From NCBI GenBank assembly GCA_029262155.1, contig JAJCZW010000136.1, positions 1 through 36,013 on the forward strand: a stretch of DNA of 36,013 nt. The letters run 5' to 3'. The translations under genes were made by a program, and so were the position numbers. Under the pieces are notes generated by a model. That model ran no database searches and was not told the DNA's origin. It saw nothing but the letters and a program-made list of their open reading frames with translations. Positions 33,874-36,013 of this stretch are shown here, one piece after another. Positions within the stretch are counted from its first letter, which is position 1. Each line of letters opens with the position of its first letter. Source of the DNA: Gemmatimonadota bacterium (GTDB lineage Bacteria; Gemmatimonadota; Gemmatimonadetes; Gemmatimonadales; GWC2-71-9).

Positions 33874-34557
33874 TTAACTGGGATAGAGCGTGTGGCGGAG
33901 AAACATCAAGGTGCGGTCCCACGCGAGCGCGGCGGCCTCTGGGTTGTAGACCCCTGGCCGAGTGTCGTTAAAGAAGGCATGCCCGGCTTCGTAGACATGC
34001 ACCACCATCGAACCTCCACTGACGTTCACCTCCCGGGCGAAGTCATTGATCTGCTCAAGGGGAATCGAGTCGTCGTGCGACCCGAAATGACCTAACACAG
34101 GGGCTCCCACGTGGCTGGGATCGATCTGCACGTTCGGGTGAATCCCGTAGAAGTCCACGGCTGCACGAATCCGATCGGGGTGCTCGGCGGCACAGTAGAG
34201 CGCGAGCTGTCCGCCCATACAGAATCCGACCGCTCCGACCGCCTTGGGCTTCACCGTCTCCTGGGCAAGGAGATACTCGGCGGCTCCGCGTAACTCCTTC
34301 CCGGCCTCGCCGATCTGAAGTGCCATGAAGAGCTTGGCCGCGCTGTCCGGGCTGGCAGTCGTCTCTCCGTGATAGTGGTCTGGTGCAAGCGCAACGAACC
34401 CCGCCTCGGCAAAACGATCAACGACCTGTTTGATATGATCCACCAGGCCCCACCACTCATGAATCACGATCAGCCCGGGCCCCGATCCGGACGGTGGAAC
34501 ACTCAGGTATCCTGACCCGGTGGTACCATTTATCGGATACTCGATCATCTGGCCCAT
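33874..34557 (-). CDS. Dienelactone hydrolase family protein
   Basis: Alpha/beta hydrolase of 227 residues. It shows VIHEWWGL near the N-terminus, the nucleophile elbow GFCMGG (Cys in place of Ser, as in dienelactone hydrolase), Asp in GSHDDSIP and His in AGHAFFND, forming a Cys-Asp-His triad. It probably hydrolyses lactones or esters; the substrate is unknown. GAGGA lies 4 nt before ATG 34557; GTG 34572 and ATG 34548 are alternatives. It is downstream of def on the same strand after an 87-bp gap. Confidence 0.9.
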   Translation of the reverse strand: MGQMIEYPINGTTGSGYLSVPPSGSGPGLIVIHEWWGLVDHIKQVVDRFAEAGFVALAPDHYHGETTASPDSAAKLFMALQIGEAGKELRGAAEYLLAQETVKPKAVGAVGFCMGGQLALYCAAEHPDRIRAAVDFYGIHPNVQIDPSHVGAPVLGHFGSHDDSIPLEQINDFAREVNVSGGSMVVHVYEAGHAFFNDTRPGVYNPEAAALAWDRTLMFLRHTLYPS

Positions 34558-34644
34558 GAGTTCCTCGTGCACCGCGAGAGCCGACCGATGCCCTACCCCA
34601 CCGATCGCGATTCTACTGACGAAACGACCAGTTCAGCCCTAACG

Positions 34645-35217
34645 CTATATCTCTAACAATACCGGGTTGGTGAGCAGGTCCGAACGTGGCTCCGGTTCAC
34701 CGTACCGGTCCTGAGAGGTGTAGAGACGGTTCCACTCCTCCCGGAGACAGAACGGATCGGGTCCATGCGCGCGGTCGACGGCAAGAACCCCATCCAGGTG
34801 ATCGATCTCGTGTTGGAGCAGCTCGGCCCGGTCCCCTTCGAGGTCAACCTCACGGGATTCACCCTTGAGGTTGGTATACCGAACCCGGATCGCGTGCGCT
34901 CGGGTAACTCGGACCAGGAGATTAGGGAAAGAGAAGCAGTCGTCCCAGACGTTAACGTCGTCGGAGCCGACTTCGACGATCTCCGGGTTAATCAAAGTCC
35001 AGGGTTTGTCCATTTCGACATAGACGATTCGGACCGGTGCGCCAATCTGAGGTGCAGCGATCGCCCGGCCCGACCCAAAGCGGGACTTCCAATCGCGGAG
35101 CGTTTCCCGTAAGTCGTCGACAATTACCCGAACCGCGGCCGAACGAGGTTTGGAGATCGCCTCGCACCGGCTTCGAAGAACCGGATCTCCCAGCAATCGA
35201 ATACGATGAATAGTCAT
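34645..35217 (-). CDS. def: Peptide deformylase
   Basis: Removes the formyl group from new proteins' first Met. The 190-residue metalloenzyme has the three motifs: GRAIAAPQIG (motif 1), DDCFSFP (motif 2, metal-binding Cys; EGCLS in most enzymes) and LLQHEIDHLDG (motif 3, two metal His and catalytic Glu). Motif 2 departs from the consensus, as in some type III-like enzymes, but the ligands are intact. No clear ribosome site precedes ATG 35217. The upstream region holds the palindrome shared with sufR. Confidence 0.92.
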   Translation of the reverse strand: MTIHRIRLLGDPVLRSRCEAISKPRSAAVRVIVDDLRETLRDWKSRFGSGRAIAAPQIGAPVRIVYVEMDKPWTLINPEIVEVGSDDVNVWDDCFSFPNLLVRVTRAHAIRVRYTNLKGESREVDLEGDRAELLQHEIDHLDGVLAVDRAHGPDPFCLREEWNRLYTSQDRYGEPEPRSDLLTNPVLLEI

Positions 35218-35272
35218 AGATCAAATGTCGGCAAAAACTAGGCTGCGGACAAGACGAGAGATGAATTCACGA

Positions 35273-35296
35273 TAGTAGTAGCTATAGCTACTACTA
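35273..35296. promoter_or_regulatory. 24-bp perfect palindrome, operator candidate
   Basis: TAGTAGTAGCTA is followed directly by its reverse complement. It holds GTAG-N12-CTAC at 35275-35294, the same arms and spacing as the palindrome at 28193-28212. It lies in the divergent region between def and the SufR-like gene, about 96 bp upstream of the latter's promoter. The rest of 35218-35427 is AT-rich and holds no gene. Confidence 0.5.
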
Positions 35297-35391
35297 AAAT
35301 GGTCCATCATCACTCCAGCCCAATCTATGTCTAGTCAAATTGTCATGCCGTAACCACTTATGTGTATTCGCACCAATTACACCAATAAATA

Positions 35392-35421
35392 TTGACAAAG
35401 AGGCCTATACCGTTGTAGAAT
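35392..35421 (+). promoter_or_regulatory. Promoter of sufR-like gene, probably leaderless
   Basis: TTGACA (35392-35397), an 18-bp spacer and TAGAAT (35416-35421) form a near-consensus promoter. The ATG at 35428 is 6 nt after the -10 box, where transcription should start, so the mRNA is probably leaderless. No ribosome site is present. Confidence 0.7.
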
Positions 35422-35427
35422 TGCCCC

Positions 35428-36013
35428 ATGGGCAGCAATGGATTTGCGCAGAGCGATGGGAACAATTCCCCCGGCGGACTTCGAGGAGCCAGGGGCAACG
35501 TGCTCGTCGAACTAAAGCGACTGCAACCGGTTACGGCCAAGGACCTGGCCGACCGCATGGAGATGTCGCTGAACGCGATTCGCCACCACCTGAAGGAGCT
35601 GGAGTCTGCCGATCTGATCAGCCACGTTCGGGAATACAAGGGGGTAGGGGCCCCGGCTTTTCTGTATCGGCTGAACGAATCGGGCGAGGCTCTTTTTCCC
35701 CGGCGATATCAGCAGACCCTCGATCATGTGCTCGATCATCTGATCGCACGCGACGGCCGAGAAGCTGCCGTCGCCCTGTTCGAAGCCCGGTTTAGGGAGG
35801 TCGCTTCGCGGTTGCGGGAGGAGTTGCAGGATCGTTCCCCGGATGAGCGGGCTCAAGTGGTCGCCCGTTACCTGGCGGAAGAGGGGTACATGCCGGAATG
35901 GCATGGAGTGGAGGATTCGGAGGATGGGGTTGGGGCATTAGTGGAGTACAACTGTCCCATTCTGGCTGTTGCCGAGCGATTCCCCGAGATCTGTGCCGCG
36001 GAGGCTCGGTTCT
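35428..36013 (+). CDS. sufR: SufR-like Fe-S cluster transcriptional regulator (partial)
   Basis: Runs off the right edge after 195 residues. The N-terminal winged helix (about 24-95) includes KRLQPVTAKDLADRMEMSLNAIRHHLKELESADLI and AFLYRLNESGEALFPRRY, typical of DeoR/ArsR-like SufR proteins. The C-terminal part has YNCPILAVAERFPEICAAEARF, with Cys 176 and Cys 189 in the pattern used to hold a [4Fe-4S] cluster in SufR; a further ligand would lie beyond the edge. SufR represses suf genes when Fe-S supply is sufficient. A suf operon downstream is expected but not seen. Confidence 0.85.
   Translation, partial: MGSNGFAQSDGNNSPGGLRGARGNVLVELKRLQPVTAKDLADRMEMSLNAIRHHLKELESADLISHVREYKGVGAPAFLYRLNESGEALFPRRYQQTLDHVLDHLIARDGREAAVALFEARFREVASRLREELQDRSPDERAQVVARYLAEEGYMPEWHGVEDSEDGVGALVEYNCPILAVAERFPEICAAEARF

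Noticed and set aside
1-36013. tRNA genes, prophage, insertion sequences, toxin-antitoxin or defence genes
   Set aside because: I read the intergenic regions and found no cloverleaf, transposase, integrase or defence-type gene.

Overview
The window is a bacterial chromosome segment of high GC content centred on the replication origin. The order DASS transporter - mnmE - yidC - yidD - rnpA - rpmH (leftward), then dnaA - oriC - dnaN (rightward), is the classic origin neighbourhood. Several families point, by inference, to the phylum Gemmatimonadota or a close relative: a Ser/Thr kinase with a TolB-like and TPR C-terminus, a GWxTD lipoprotein, a pseudo-receiver/AraC regulator and secreted HEAT-repeat proteins. 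No 16S rRNA gene is present to confirm this. Lipoprotein and outer-membrane protein genes indicate a diderm envelope.

Layout. 1-463: two 210-bp tandem repeats built of small hairpins, with no gene. 464-5661 (minus): DASS transporter, mnmE, yidC, yidD, rnpA, rpmH. 5662-5796: divergent promoters for rpmH and dnaA, with a DnaA box inside the dnaA promoter. 5797-8508 (plus): dnaA, an oriC with two DnaA-box-like sites followed by a GC cluster and five DnaA-trios, and dnaN. 8527-13777 (minus): mtgA, a lipoprotein, rnpB (RNase P RNA) and a large receptor-type kinase. 13999-14892 (plus): AraC-type regulator. 14903-16360 (minus): soluble kinase coupled to pyrE. 16477-20705 (plus): GWxTD lipoprotein and polA. 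20734-22998 (minus): MMPL/RND transporter. 23115-23897 (plus): matrixin-like protease. 23907-28075 (minus): four-gene operon of ECF sigma factor, membrane-bound putative anti-sigma factor and two secreted HEAT-repeat proteins. 28294-28593 (plus): SufT-like protein. 28580-29909 (minus): RNase D and a small conserved-looking ORF. 30015-31232 (plus): thioesterase/hydrolase fusion. 31378-31641 (minus): 7Fe ferredoxin. 31640-33856 (plus): patatin fused to an outer-membrane barrel. 33874-35217 (minus): dienelactone hydrolase and peptide deformylase. 35428 to the edge (plus): start of a SufR-like Fe-S regulator.

How parts work together. The RNA component (rnpB) and the protein component (rnpA) of RNase P are both here. 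MnmE, RNase P, deformylase, bL34 and YidC/YidD cover tRNA modification and processing, translation and membrane insertion. DnaA, oriC, DnaN and Pol I cover replication. The SufT-like gene and the sufR-like gene, about 7 kb apart, each have a palindrome of the form GTAG-N12-CTAC in the upstream region, which suggests a shared Fe-S-responsive operator.

I saw no prophage, CRISPR array, transposase or defence system. The points most worth checking are the rpmH/rnpA overlap with no canonical rnpA start, the DnaA-trio origin, the shared palindrome, the proofreading-site losses in Pol I, and the hairpin repeat with a compensatory base-pair change. All start sites were chosen from ribosome-binding sites and context, not from comparison with databases.
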